This document shows, piece after piece, positions 1-8,308 of a DNA stretch of 28,592 nucleotides. Origin of the DNA: CAYLPU01 sp964385635 (GTDB lineage: Bacteria > Chloroflexota > Anaerolineae > B4-G1); NCBI GenBank assembly GCA_964385635.1, contig CAYLPU010000066.1, forward strand, positions 1 to 28,592, written 5' to 3'. The notes under the pieces are model-generated. The model was not told the DNA's origin, did no database searches, and saw only the letters and a list, made by a program, of their open reading frames with translations. Each line of letters begins with the position of its first letter. Position 1 is the first letter of the stretch. The position numbers and the translations under genes are program-made.

Positions 1-2
1 TG

Positions 3-1076
3 ATCAACCGCCCCTCCGCTCTCTCAATATATGGCGGTGACACTACTCAGATGCTAAAAACAAAAGAATACCTGCAGCGTGTGGGGGTGGAGGTTGATAT
101 ATGTCTAGAGTATCCTCCCTCTCTGTCAGGTGAGAGATATGACCTCGTTCATGTCTTTAACCTCCAAACTGCGAGTTATACGCTAGATCAGGTGAAATGG
201 GCCAAGAGATATGAGTATCCTGTCGTGTTGTCACCTATCTTTTGGAAGTTTGAAGAACGCGGGTGGCGAGAAGATACACTGCGTTATGATCGCAGGTTTC
301 ATCTTATCAGCCAGGAACTCGGCTCCTCGCGCGCGAGGTTCTATTTAGAACACGAGCTTCTACGCGATCGAAGGGCACAACTGCGTATACTGAACCTTGT
401 GGACTGGATCTTACCGAACGCCCGGAGCGAGCTTCACATTCTTGAAGATACATTTCATTTAGAACTTGAACAGAAGATGACAATAGTCCCCAATGGAGTT
501 GATGCCTCTGTTTTTCACCCCGACCGCGCATCGCCTGACGAGGCTGTTGGGGAACTGGGAATGTGCAATTACATTCTCGAATGCGCGCGTATCGAGCCTT
601 GTAAAGGGCAACTGGCCCTTCTTGAGGCCCTAGGCGAGACCATATGGCCAGTTGTCTTCGTAGGTGGCATCGGAAATCGCCGCTACTATCAAGAGTGTCA
701 AGATTATGCACGTAATCGGGGAAACGTCTTTTTCCTAGGTGCTGTGCCACACAAGGATTTGCCCCAATTCTACGCGGCAGCCAAAGCACACACGCTGCCG
801 AGTTATCGCGAGACGCCTGGGTTGGCAAGTCTGGAGGCTGGAGCGATGGGATGCAATATTGTCACAACTATGGTTGGTTCGGCCCATGAGTACTTTGGGG
901 ATGACGCCTGGTACTGCGATCCTGAAGACATTGGCTCCATAAAATCCGCGCTATGTGCAGCCCATAGTGCGCCTAAAAGCGATAATTTGCAAAAAAGGAT
1001 TCTCAAGCGGTATACTTGGGAAGAAGCGGCCCGTCAGACCAGACGTGCCTACGAGGAGGCCCTGTCGCGTACGTGA
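3..1076 (+). CDS. GT4-family glycosyltransferase, 5' end outside window
   Basis: Probably transfers a sugar from an activated donor during surface polysaccharide synthesis in the cytoplasm. The first in-window ATG is at 51, but the same frame is open to base 3 and encodes a GGDTTQM stretch just before it. That resembles the conserved N-terminal Gly-Gly loop of GT4 enzymes, so the true start lies left of the window. A GT-B fold C-terminal half is visible: VPNGVD, then ARIEPCKGQ, then a late PSYRETPGLASLEAGA segment carrying the usual E-x7-E-like donor-site pair. It ends in a GTGA overlap with the following wecB-like gene, so the two are translationally coupled. Base composition looks more AT-rich than the genes after 3300, common for surface polysaccharide loci. 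Donor and acceptor are unknown. Confidence 0.85.
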   Translation: MNRPSALSIYGGDTTQMLKTKEYLQRVGVEVDICLEYPPSLSGERYDLVHVFNLQTASYTLDQVKWAKRYEYPVVLSPIFWKFEERGWREDTLRYDRRFHLISQELGSSRARFYLEHELLRDRRAQLRILNLVDWILPNARSELHILEDTFHLELEQKMTIVPNGVDASVFHPDRASPDEAVGELGMCNYILECARIEPCKGQLALLEALGETIWPVVFVGGIGNRRYYQECQDYARNRGNVFFLGAVPHKDLPQFYAAAKAHTLPSYRETPGLASLEAGAMGCNIVTTMVGSAHEYFGDDAWYCDPEDIGSIKSALCAAHSAPKSDNLQKRILKRYTWEEAARQTRRAYEEALSRT

Positions 1077-2215
1077 ACGTTTTGCTAATCTTTGGCACTC
1101 GGCCCGAGGCGATTAAGCTTGCCCCAGTAATCCAGGAACTACGGACCCATGCGGGGATAAAGCCAGTCGTATGTGTCACCGGTCAGCATCGCGAGATGCT
1201 GGACCAGGTCCTTTCCCTGTTCAAGATCCAGCCTGACTACGACCTCAATATTATGCGGGCCAATCAGAGCTTATTCGACATAACGAGGCAAGCGCTCTCC
1301 AAGATGGAAATGGTGCTAAAAGACGAAAGACCAGATCTCGTGCTAGTGCAGGGTGACACTACCACAGCCTTCGTCGGCGCACTGGCTTCCTTTTACCAGA
1401 AGATCCCAGTCGGGCATGTGGAGGCTGGTCTACGCACCTATAACAAGTACAGTCCCTTTCCTGAGGAGATGGACCGTGTGCTGATTGACCATCTCGCCGA
1501 CCTTTGCTTTGTGCCAACAAAGAGGGCCCAACAGAATCTATTGAGAGAAGGGGTGGCAAAAGAGGGGATCTTTGTGACTGGCAATACTGTGATTGATGCC
1601 TTGTTGTGGGTTATGCAGCGCTTGCCATCCTCTATTCCCCAAGAGCTGGAGCCTTTATTGGGCAGTGGTTCACAGTTATCCCGTCGCAGGCTGATCCTCG
1701 TCACTGGACACCGCCGTGAGAACTTTAGACAGGGATTGGAGAACATCTGTCGAGCGCTATGCGAGATCGTCAAGAGGAACAACGATGTGGAGATAGTTTA
1801 CTCGGTGCATCTCAATCCCAATATCCGTGAACCGGTCTTCAGAATCTTGAGGAACGTGCCACGGATTCATCTTATTGAGCCATTGGGGTATCTGCCATTT
1901 GTACAACTGATGAGGCTTGCCTATCTCATCCTGACTGATTCCGGTGGAATACAAGAAGAGGCGCCAACACTTGGAAAACCTGTGTTGGTAATGCGCAACG
2001 TTACGGAACGTCCTGAGGGGATTAAGGCAGGGGCAGCCAGGCTTGTGGGAACTAACGTCACGGCCATCGTTGAGGCAACGCAGCAGTTGCTTGATGATGA
2101 ACAAGAATATGAGCAAATGGCGAAGGCAGTCAATCCCTACGGGGATGGTAAGACGGCAAAGCGCATCGTTGATATACTGTGGAATGGATGCGATGATGTT
2201 ACTCGAAGCTCATAG
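1073..2215 (+). CDS. wecB: UDP-N-acetylglucosamine 2-epimerase (non-hydrolysing)
   Basis: Interconverts UDP-GlcNAc and UDP-ManNAc, supplying ManNAc-type sugars for surface glycans. I chose the GTG at 1073, which overlaps the previous stop as GTGA and follows GAGGAGG at 1053-1059. A TTG at 1016 would add 19 residues with no family similarity. From this start the key residues fall at E. coli WecB numbering: GTRPEAIK with R10 and K15, D95 in QGDTTT, E117 in HVEAGLR, E131 in PFPEEMD, and H213 in TGHRREN. The late DSGGIQEEA and RNVTERPEG motifs bind the UDP part. The length of 380 residues is typical. It sits between two glycosyltransferases, which fits a polysaccharide cluster. Confidence 0.95.
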   Translation: MNVLLIFGTRPEAIKLAPVIQELRTHAGIKPVVCVTGQHREMLDQVLSLFKIQPDYDLNIMRANQSLFDITRQALSKMEMVLKDERPDLVLVQGDTTTAFVGALASFYQKIPVGHVEAGLRTYNKYSPFPEEMDRVLIDHLADLCFVPTKRAQQNLLREGVAKEGIFVTGNTVIDALLWVMQRLPSSIPQELEPLLGSGSQLSRRRLILVTGHRRENFRQGLENICRALCEIVKRNNDVEIVYSVHLNPNIREPVFRILRNVPRIHLIEPLGYLPFVQLMRLAYLILTDSGGIQEEAPTLGKPVLVMRNVTERPEGIKAGAARLVGTNVTAIVEATQQLLDDEQEYEQMAKAVNPYGDGKTAKRIVDILWNGCDDVTRSS

Positions 2216-2288
2216 GTTGTAAGGGAACTCCTGCCTAGAAGCCAGTCATCGGTTGGAGTGGTCGAATGAGATAGTCGCGAGGAGGACG

Positions 2289-3299
2289 ATGATGAACAAC
2301 TCACCCTTTGCGTCGCTTGTGATAGTGAATTGGAATGGCCGTCTTTATTTGGAAGACTGCCTGAAATCGCTCTTGACATCGAATTACCCTCGTTACGAGA
2401 TCCTGCTCGTGGATAATGACTCCAGCGATGATTCGGTCGCTTTTGTTCAGAGTACCTTTCCTCAGGTCAAGGTGCATCGCACCCACTGCAACCTGGGTTT
2501 CGCGGCGGGAAGTAATGCCGGCATTCACCGCTCCAAGGGTGAACTCATCGTGCTGCTGAATCCTGACGTCATCGTGCGGCCGGACTGGTTGCACAACTTG
2601 GCTGAGGGTATGTTTGCCGGTGAAACCGTGGGGATTGGAGGCGGCAAAGCCTATTTTCCCGATGGGCGCACACTGCAACATGCAGGCGGATTTATGCAGG
2701 CCCCCTTGGCGATCGGGGATCAATATGGCAGAGGGGAGATAGATAGAGGGCAATACGATAGGCAACGCGAAGTTGACTATGTGATGGGCGCCGCCTTGGG
2801 CATCAAGCGCTCGGTGCTGGGCCACATTGGTTTACTTGATGAAGGTCATTTCTTGTACTACGAGGACACCGATCTCTGCTTCCGTGCCCGTCGGGCGGGC
2901 TACAGAGTGCTTTGCATCCCGGATGCCGTTCTGATCCACGTAGAGGGAGGTACCAGCAGTCAAGGCGATTACGCCCAGTTTAGTGCTTCTCACACCAGCC
3001 GCTGGCGCTTCGTTTTGAAGCATTACAGTGTTTCGCAGATTGTTAGCGAGTTGCCGGGCGAGCACGAGTATTTGGCCTCGGGTCTCTGTGATGATGAAAG
3101 ACGGGGGCTGAGCACAGCCTACGAGACCACACTGCGCACCTGGCCGGAAATTCTGGCGGCGAGGGTCAGGGATGGTGCCGACCCGATAAGTGGTGAGGAC
3201 CAGGAAGAGATTGTGAGGGCATTGTCGGTTCTGCGTCGCGGAGTTGTGGCGGATGGCAGGCTTACGATCCAGGCCAGCCGGGGGGAGGAGGTAGAATGA
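2289..3299 (+). CDS. GT2-family glycosyltransferase (rhamnosyltransferase-like)
   Basis: Inverting GT-A glycosyltransferase, probably building a surface glycan. The start is the ATG at 2289 (an adjacent ATG at 2292 is equally possible) behind GGAGG at 2281-2285; an in-frame TTG at 2253 lacks such a site. The N-terminus SLVIVNWNG, then LLVDNDSSDDSV, then LNPDV (the DxD-like metal site) and YYEDTDLCFRARRAGY with a following IHVEGG are the standard order for the family of WbbL-like rhamnosyl transferases. After about residue 230 the C-terminal tail is less conserved and unassigned. It ends in an ATGA overlap with the GT20 gene. A region around residues 149-167 is echoed by a gene scrap at 6999-7053. 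Donor sugar is not determinable. Confidence 0.88.
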   Translation: MMNNSPFASLVIVNWNGRLYLEDCLKSLLTSNYPRYEILLVDNDSSDDSVAFVQSTFPQVKVHRTHCNLGFAAGSNAGIHRSKGELIVLLNPDVIVRPDWLHNLAEGMFAGETVGIGGGKAYFPDGRTLQHAGGFMQAPLAIGDQYGRGEIDRGQYDRQREVDYVMGAALGIKRSVLGHIGLLDEGHFLYYEDTDLCFRARRAGYRVLCIPDAVLIHVEGGTSSQGDYAQFSASHTSRWRFVLKHYSVSQIVSELPGEHEYLASGLCDDERRGLSTAYETTLRTWPEILAARVRDGADPISGEDQEEIVRALSVLRRGVVADGRLTIQASRGEEVE

Positions 3300-4846
3300 G
3301 AAGCGCACCGACAGCAGGCAGAACGCCGCAGGATCCTGGTCTGGAAGAAAGCCTGCGCCATCGCTTCGAGGCGTTGCAAGCCGATTTCTTCTCCAACCGC
3401 GCGCTGATTATCGCCGCAAACCGAGGACCGGTGACCTTTGAGACAACTGAAGACAGCAGTCCGCGGTTCCAGCGTGGAGAGGGCGGGCTGGTCACTGCGC
3501 TCATCGGTCTGTGCCGGCACACTGACGCCACCTGGATCGCTTGCGCACGGACGGAGGCCGACTCCGCCTGGCGGGAAGGAAGCGTAGCGCTGGCGGACGG
3601 CTGCGAGATTCGGGTGCAGTTCCTCTCACCAGAAACGTCGGCTTACGAAGGCTACTATAACGTCATCGCCAACCCACTGCTGTGGTTCCTCCAGCACTCC
3701 ATGTGGGATGTGCCGCGGGCACCGGTGATTGACCGCGCCACCTGGCAAGCCTGGGAACATGGCTATGTAGCCGTCAATCGCCTGTTTGCCGACGCCATCG
3801 CCGAGCAGGTCCTTGCTACGTCCGGCCCCACGCTGGTGATGCTGCAGGACTATCATCTGTACATGGTAGCGCGGTTTCTGCGCGATGGATTGCAGCCGCG
3901 CGAGCGACCAACGGTATTGCATTTTATCCACATCCCCTGGCCGGGCCCGGAGTATTGGCGCATTCTGCCACCTGCCATGCGACGGACCATCCTGGACGGG
4001 CTATGCGCGGTGGACCTGCTGGGCTTTCAGACACGCGAGGATGGACTGAACTTCATTCGTGCCTGCGAGTCGCACCTGCCTCGCGCGCGCGTGAGCTTCA
4101 AGCGTAGCCGAGTGTGGTATCGGAACCACGCCACGCACGTGCGCGATTTCCCAATCTCCATTGATGTGGAGGCGCTGAGACAACTGGCGGAGTCGCAAGA
4201 GGTGGCCGGGTATCGGTCCGAAGTCCAGGAATTCATGGGTGACCGACAACTGATCGTGCGCATTGACCGCACAGAGCCGAGCAAGAATATCATACGCGGC
4301 TTCCAGGCCTTTGAGGAAATGCTGGAACTCCACCCCGAACACCGCGAGCAAGTGACGTTTCTGGCGTTGCTGGTGCCGTCGCGCATGGAGGTGGATGAGT
4401 ACCGGGGCTACCTGGACGAACTCATGGCCGCCGCCAGGCGCGTCAACGCCAGGTATGGCACCAGTGAGTGGGAACCGGTACGGGTGCTCGTGGGCGAGAA
4501 CTATCCACGGGCCGTGGCGGCCCTGCAACTGTACGATGTCTTACTGGTGAACGCCATCGCTGATGGAATGAACCTTGTCGCCAAAGAGGGGCCGATCGTG
4601 AACCAACGCGACGGAGTGCTCATCCTTTCCGAACGGACAGGGGCTCGCCAGCAGCTAGAGCCGGGAGCGATCGTCATCTCGCCGTGCGACGTGTATGCCA
4701 CAGCCGAGGCGCTCCATCAGGCGCTCGTTATGCCGCCTGAGGAGCGCCGGGAACGCGCCGAGCTGCTGCGCTGGCTGATCGAGCGCGAGGACATCACCGC
4801 CTGGCTGGGCCGCCAACTGGAGACCGTTGCCGAGTTGAATCTGTAG
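3296..4846 (+). CDS. otsA: GT20 family synthase, trehalose-6-phosphate synthase-like
   Basis: Likely joins a nucleotide-activated glucose to a sugar phosphate, giving trehalose-6-phosphate or a related phosphorylated glycoside. ATG at 3296 overlaps the GT2 stop (ATGA) and follows GGAGGAGG. Visible GT20 features: AANRGP near residue 41, GEGGLVTAL near 61, Y121 and W130 spaced as in the E. coli OtsA acceptor pocket, LQDYHL near 183, FIHIPWPGPEYWR near 210, LLGFQTREDG near 241 and ADGMNLVAKEG late. The donor-site segment is IDRTEPSKN with R325 and K330, replacing the usual VDRLDYSKG; the Arg and Lys are kept. Such variants occur in actinobacterial-type members. An OtsB-like phosphatase two genes downstream supports a trehalose-type pathway, but glucosylglycerol-phosphate synthesis cannot be excluded. 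Confidence 0.85.
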   Translation: MRSAPTAGRTPQDPGLEESLRHRFEALQADFFSNRALIIAANRGPVTFETTEDSSPRFQRGEGGLVTALIGLCRHTDATWIACARTEADSAWREGSVALADGCEIRVQFLSPETSAYEGYYNVIANPLLWFLQHSMWDVPRAPVIDRATWQAWEHGYVAVNRLFADAIAEQVLATSGPTLVMLQDYHLYMVARFLRDGLQPRERPTVLHFIHIPWPGPEYWRILPPAMRRTILDGLCAVDLLGFQTREDGLNFIRACESHLPRARVSFKRSRVWYRNHATHVRDFPISIDVEALRQLAESQEVAGYRSEVQEFMGDRQLIVRIDRTEPSKNIIRGFQAFEEMLELHPEHREQVTFLALLVPSRMEVDEYRGYLDELMAAARRVNARYGTSEWEPVRVLVGENYPRAVAALQLYDVLLVNAIADGMNLVAKEGPIVNQRDGVLILSERTGARQQLEPGAIVISPCDVYATAEALHQALVMPPEERRERAELLRWLIEREDITAWLGRQLETVAELNL

Positions 4847-4865
4847 GGAGGGTCACGAACGACGT

Positions 4866-6149
4866 ATGAAACGACCAGAGACGGCTCGACTGAGCTCGCC
4901 GAAGTTTGCTATCGTGCACTACACCGCTCTCCCTGTCGTCGGTGGGGTAGAGACCGTGATCCAGGCTCACGCGCAAGCGTTTGTCGAGTCTGGATACCTG
5001 GTCACCGTCGTCGCTGGCTGGGGCGAGCGGACAGCACTTCCATCCGGTGTAGGATTTGCCCGCATCCCGGAGATGGATTCACGCTACCAGGAGGTGGCAC
5101 ACGTGAGCGCAGCATTGGAGCAGGGCCAGGTGCCGGCCGGGTTCGATGGTCTGCTCAATCGCTTGATCGAGGTCCTGACAGCGACTTTGAGCCGATTTGA
5201 CACCGTGATCGTCCACAACGTGCTCACCAAGCACTTCAACCTGCCCCTTACAGTAGCGCTCCACCGCTTACTTGATGCAGGCACCATCCGCCGTTGCATT
5301 GCCTGGTGCCACGACTTCACCTGGACGAGTCCCCACTCTCATTTCAAGGTTCATCCAGGCTATCCCTGGGACCTGCTGCGTACCTATCGCCCAGATGTGA
5401 CTTACGTTGTCGGGTCGCAGCGCAGACAGCGCGCGTTGGCAGCGCTCCTTGGCTGCCCGCCGGAGCAGATTCACGTGATCTATAACGGGGTGGACCCAAG
5501 AGTGTTGCTAGGCCTATCCGACGAAGGTTATGCGTTGGTAACCCGGTTGGGCCTGCTGGAATGTGACCTGGTCTTGCTGATGCCGGTGCGCATCACCCAG
5601 GCCAAGAACATCGAACATGCGCTGCACGTGGTGGCGGCGTTGAAGGCGCGCGGCTGCCGCCCAAAACTGGTCCTGACCGGCCCGCCCGACCCGCACGATG
5701 GGCAGAGCATGGCCTATTTCGGGTCGTTGCAGGCCTTGCGTCGGCAATTGGACGTCGAAGAGGAAGTGCGCTTCGTCTTTGAGTCCGGCCCACAGCCCGG
5801 CCAGCCCTTCACCATTGACGCACAAGTGGTGGGAGACCTGTTCCGCGTGAGCGACGTGGTGTTCATGCCCAGCCACCGGGAAGGCTTCGGCATGCCGGTG
5901 TTGGAAGCGGGGCTGGCCGGCGTGCCGATTGTGTGCACAGGCGTGCCAGCAGCCGAGGAAATCGGCGGGGGGGACGTGACCCTGTTCGACGCTGCCGAAG
6001 ATTCCGCCCACGTAGCCGCCAAGATCCTGGCCTGGGCCGAGCAGAACCCAGTGCACCGCCTGCGCCGCCGGGTGCGGCAAAACTACACCTGGCGCGCGAT
6101 CTTTCACCGGGATATCAAGCCTCTGCTTGGAAGCGAAGAGGGTGTGTGA
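4866..6149 (+). CDS. GT4-family glycosyltransferase between otsA-like and otsB-like genes
   Basis: Retaining GT-B glycosyltransferase of unknown acceptor. It starts at ATG 4866, after GGGAGGG at 4846-4852 overlapping the end of the GT20 gene. The N-terminal segment IVHYTALPVVGGVETV carries the GT4 glycine-rich loop. A mid-protein NGVDPR, then LMPVRITQAKNIEHAL, then PSHREGFGMPVLEAGLAGVP provide the C-terminal donor-binding domain with its E-x7-E pattern. It ends one base inside the start of the phosphatase gene (TGATG). That tight coupling to a synthase and a phosphatase suggests it acts on the same sugar, either extending trehalose or a glucoside, or making an alternative disaccharide. This role is inferred from position only. 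Confidence 0.85.
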   Translation: MKRPETARLSSPKFAIVHYTALPVVGGVETVIQAHAQAFVESGYLVTVVAGWGERTALPSGVGFARIPEMDSRYQEVAHVSAALEQGQVPAGFDGLLNRLIEVLTATLSRFDTVIVHNVLTKHFNLPLTVALHRLLDAGTIRRCIAWCHDFTWTSPHSHFKVHPGYPWDLLRTYRPDVTYVVGSQRRQRALAALLGCPPEQIHVIYNGVDPRVLLGLSDEGYALVTRLGLLECDLVLLMPVRITQAKNIEHALHVVAALKARGCRPKLVLTGPPDPHDGQSMAYFGSLQALRRQLDVEEEVRFVFESGPQPGQPFTIDAQVVGDLFRVSDVVFMPSHREGFGMPVLEAGLAGVPIVCTGVPAAEEIGGGDVTLFDAAEDSAHVAAKILAWAEQNPVHRLRRRVRQNYTWRAIFHRDIKPLLGSEEGV

Positions 6150-6994
6150 TGTTGTGCACCCCTAAGCAGATCAACGAACGTCTGGCCCAAGCCGAGCGTC
6201 TGTGGCTGCTCCTGGACTACGACGGCACGCTGGCCGACTTCGCGCCCACGCCGGACCACGTCAACCTCGACCTGGAGATCGTAGATCTGCTTACCAGACT
6301 AGCGCGGCATCCTCTCATCCGGGTGGCCGTGATCAGTGGGCGGCGGTTGGACCACGTGGCAGCGCTCGTGCCGGTACCGGGCATTCTGCTGGCAGGCACC
6401 TATGGCGTCGAGTTGCAGACGCCGGAAGGGGAGCGGATCAATAGGGTGGAGTACAATGTCGTTCGTCCCGTACTGGATGCGATCAAACCTCGCTGGCTAC
6501 ATTTGATCGGAGAGCGTCGTGGCTTCTTCCTGGAAGACAAGGGGTGGGCGCTGGCGCTCCACGCTCGTTTTGCCGACGATGCCGAGGCGGAAGAAGTACT
6601 GGACACTGCGTATCGTATGGCGACTGAGGTGGCACCTTCGAGACAACTGTTCCGTCTGCTAGGTGGGCACAAGTTCCTGGAGGTTGGTCCCAGGCTGGCG
6701 CATAAGGGACAGACGGTAGACTACCTGCTGAATCGTTACGGCAGGCCTGGCGCTTTGCCCCTCTACCTGGGTGATGACGATAAGGACGAAGAGGCGTTTG
6801 GCGCGATCAAGGCACGAGGAGGCATCGCTATTATGGTTGCTGCGGAACCGCGCAAGACGAGGGCCGATTGTCGCCTGGAATCGCCGCAAGCCGTGCGCCA
6901 CTGGCTGGAGATGCTGCTCGCATACCTAGGCGAACGGCACCTTCAAACCAACAGCCGCTCCCTGGCCAAGCAGCAATTGATAGCTTCGCCATAG
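6149..6994 (+). CDS. otsB: HAD-superfamily trehalose-phosphatase
   Basis: Removes phosphate from trehalose-6-phosphate or the related product of the GT20 enzyme. The open frame extends upstream to 5933, but that part overlaps the GT4 gene and is arginine-rich nonsense. The ATG at 6149, coupled as TGATG to the GT4 stop, gives 281 residues, a normal OtsB length. HAD motif I is LLDYDGTLADF with D23 as nucleophile and D25 as acid. Motif II is VAVISGRR, a Lys-containing segment KFLEVGP follows, and motif IV is LGDDDKDEEAF near residue 208, close to the usual GDDxTDEDAF. The cap domain lies between motifs II and IV. Just after its stop codon begins a degraded gene stretch. Confidence 0.92.
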   Translation: MLCTPKQINERLAQAERLWLLLDYDGTLADFAPTPDHVNLDLEIVDLLTRLARHPLIRVAVISGRRLDHVAALVPVPGILLAGTYGVELQTPEGERINRVEYNVVRPVLDAIKPRWLHLIGERRGFFLEDKGWALALHARFADDAEAEEVLDTAYRMATEVAPSRQLFRLLGGHKFLEVGPRLAHKGQTVDYLLNRYGRPGALPLYLGDDDKDEEAFGAIKARGGIAIMVAAEPRKTRADCRLESPQAVRHWLEMLLAYLGERHLQTNSRSLAKQQLIASP

Positions 6995-6998
6995 CCGG

Positions 6999-7053
6999 GG
7001 GGAGATGAACAGAGGGCAATTCGATAGGCAGCACGAAGTTGACTACGCGATGG
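6999..7053 (+). pseudogene. GT2 glycosyltransferase gene scrap
   Basis: About 47 of 55 bases match the internal part of the intact GT2 gene at 2733-2787. Read in frame it gives GEMNRGQFDRQHEVDYAM against GEIDRGQYDRQREVDYVM in the intact gene. It has no start, no catalytic motifs and no open continuation, so it is a relic of a related glycosyltransferase gene. It lies immediately after the otsB-like stop, which marks a deletion or recombination junction. Confidence 0.7.
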
Positions 7054-7302
7054 TTGGTACGTTCGGATCCCACCCGCATCATCCAGGTGGTGATCACCGG
7101 CGTGAGCTTTCTGGGAGCGGGGACCATTCCCAGCCGTAGTGCCACGCGCCAAGCGGGGGGGGGCTCATCACTGCCGCCGTGGGAGTCTACGTGGCGTTCT
7201 CGCAGTTTGGTGCTGGCGGTGGGCATGACTGCGTTGGTGTTAGTCACGCTGCGCGGTTTGGGTTTTGTGGAGCATTGGCCGGGACAGCGAGAGAACGATT
7301 AG
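7048..7302 (+). pseudogene. MgtC/SapB family membrane protein remnant, frameshifted
   Basis: One frame reads SDPTRIIQVVITGVSFLGAG, which matches the conserved core of MgtC-family proteins. After a run of nine G (7155-7163) the family sequence continues in another frame as GLITAAVGVYVA, and then returns as LAVGMTALVLVTLRGL in the first frame. The N-terminal membrane helices are missing; the upstream side runs directly into the GT2 scrap. No promoter or ribosome site is evident. I read it as a decayed gene. A sequencing error in the G run could explain one frameshift but not the missing N-terminus. Confidence 0.65.
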
Positions 7303-7327
7303 AGGTTGACCACTGAAGGTTGTCACA

Positions 7328-7753
7328 ATGGCACAGGCAAAACCTGGCGATACCGTTAAGGTGCACTACGTGGGCACATTGGAGGATGGCACAGTATTTG
7401 TTACCTCCCGTAACCGCGGCCCTCTGCAATTCACAATTGGCAAGGGTAATGTAATCCCCTTTGAGCGAGCCGTAGTTGGGATGAATCCAGGCGAGTCGAA
7501 AACCATCCACGTCCCGCTTGATCGAGCGTATGGCCCACACCGTAAAGAATTGGTAATGGTGGTAGACCGAAAACAATTTCCGGCCGACTTGAATCCAAGG
7601 GTCGGTCAACGGTTGCAACTCCATCAAGCAGATGGTCGAACAATCGGAGTCACGGTAACCGATGTCTCTGGAGCGAGTGTGTCGTTAGATGCCAACCATC
7701 CTCTAGCTGGCAAAGACCTGACTTTCGTTATCCAGCTCGTGGATATCGTTTGA
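7328..7753 (+). CDS. FKBP-type peptidyl-prolyl isomerase, SlyD-like
   Basis: Cytoplasmic folding helper that catalyses cis-trans isomerisation of proline peptide bonds and acts as a chaperone. The protein has 141 residues. The N-terminal FKBP strand VKVHYVGTLEDGTVF is followed by GNVIPFERAVVGMNPGE, the insert-in-flap chaperone segment (about residues 65-120), and the closing DANHPLAGKDLTF typical of SlyD. The histidine-rich metal-binding tail of E. coli SlyD is absent. The start ATG at 7328 has only a weak ribosome site. It opens a same-strand run of stress-type genes (universal stress protein, sigma factor, pentapeptide protein, RRM protein), though gaps of 60-170 bases mean these need not be one operon. 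Confidence 0.93.
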   Translation: MAQAKPGDTVKVHYVGTLEDGTVFVTSRNRGPLQFTIGKGNVIPFERAVVGMNPGESKTIHVPLDRAYGPHRKELVMVVDRKQFPADLNPRVGQRLQLHQADGRTIGVTVTDVSGASVSLDANHPLAGKDLTFVIQLVDIV

Positions 7754-7813
7754 GCGTTTGGTTTATGTTTTTCCATTTATGTTGACTTGCTATCGAAGAG
7801 AACGGAGAGAAAA

Positions 7814-8257
7814 ATGGGTGGCATCGTATGTGCTATTCGAGGCGGACCGGACTGCCAGTGTACGGTTGCCCAGGCCATCACCCTGGCACAAGAAACCAAC
7901 CTTCCGCTACACTTTCTGTACGTTGTCAACCTTGACTTCCTGTCGTGCGCAAGCAGCAGTCACGTTCATACGATCTCGGAGAAGATGCACCAGATGGGCA
8001 AAGCTGTCTTGCTTGCAGTGCAGGCCAAAGCGGCTGCGCTGGACGTCGCTGCAGGGGCGGTGGTGCGCGAGGGCAACGTTGGAAACGAGATCATTGGCCT
8101 GTGCCGTGATCTTAGCGCCGATTACGTGATCCCCGGCTGTCCCGGGGTCCATCGAGAAGAGAGTATCTTCACCAAGAATTTGCTCAAGAAACTCAGCAAA
8201 CGCATTGAAGGAAAGACTGGAGCCCAAGTCGTTTTGATAGAAAGTCGTGGCGCGTGA
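7814..8257 (+). CDS. Universal stress protein (UspA family)
   Basis: Single-domain Usp of 147 residues. I chose ATG 7814 behind CGGAGAG; an in-frame TTG at 7787 would add nine residues without a site. The N-terminal strand IVCAIRGGPDCQCTVAQAITLA and the central LHFLYVVNLDF are typical of the family. The C-terminal half has VREGNVGNEIIGLCRDLSADYVIPGCPG, but the usual nucleotide-binding G-x2-G-x9-G-S/T loop is weak here: PGCPGVHREESIF replaces it. ATP binding is therefore uncertain. Its place between a chaperone-like isomerase and a sigma factor fits a stress role. Confidence 0.85.
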   Translation: MGGIVCAIRGGPDCQCTVAQAITLAQETNLPLHFLYVVNLDFLSCASSSHVHTISEKMHQMGKAVLLAVQAKAAALDVAAGAVVREGNVGNEIIGLCRDLSADYVIPGCPGVHREESIFTKNLLKKLSKRIEGKTGAQVVLIESRGA

Positions 8258-8308
8258 ATGGACGGCACAGCCCGATGATCAGCAATATCAAGAAGTGCGG
8301 TATCTCAG

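Noticed and set aside
5933..6148. Upstream extension of the otsB-like frame
   Set aside because: Overlaps the GT4 gene by 72 codons with arginine-rich sequence; ATG 6149 fits family length and coupling.
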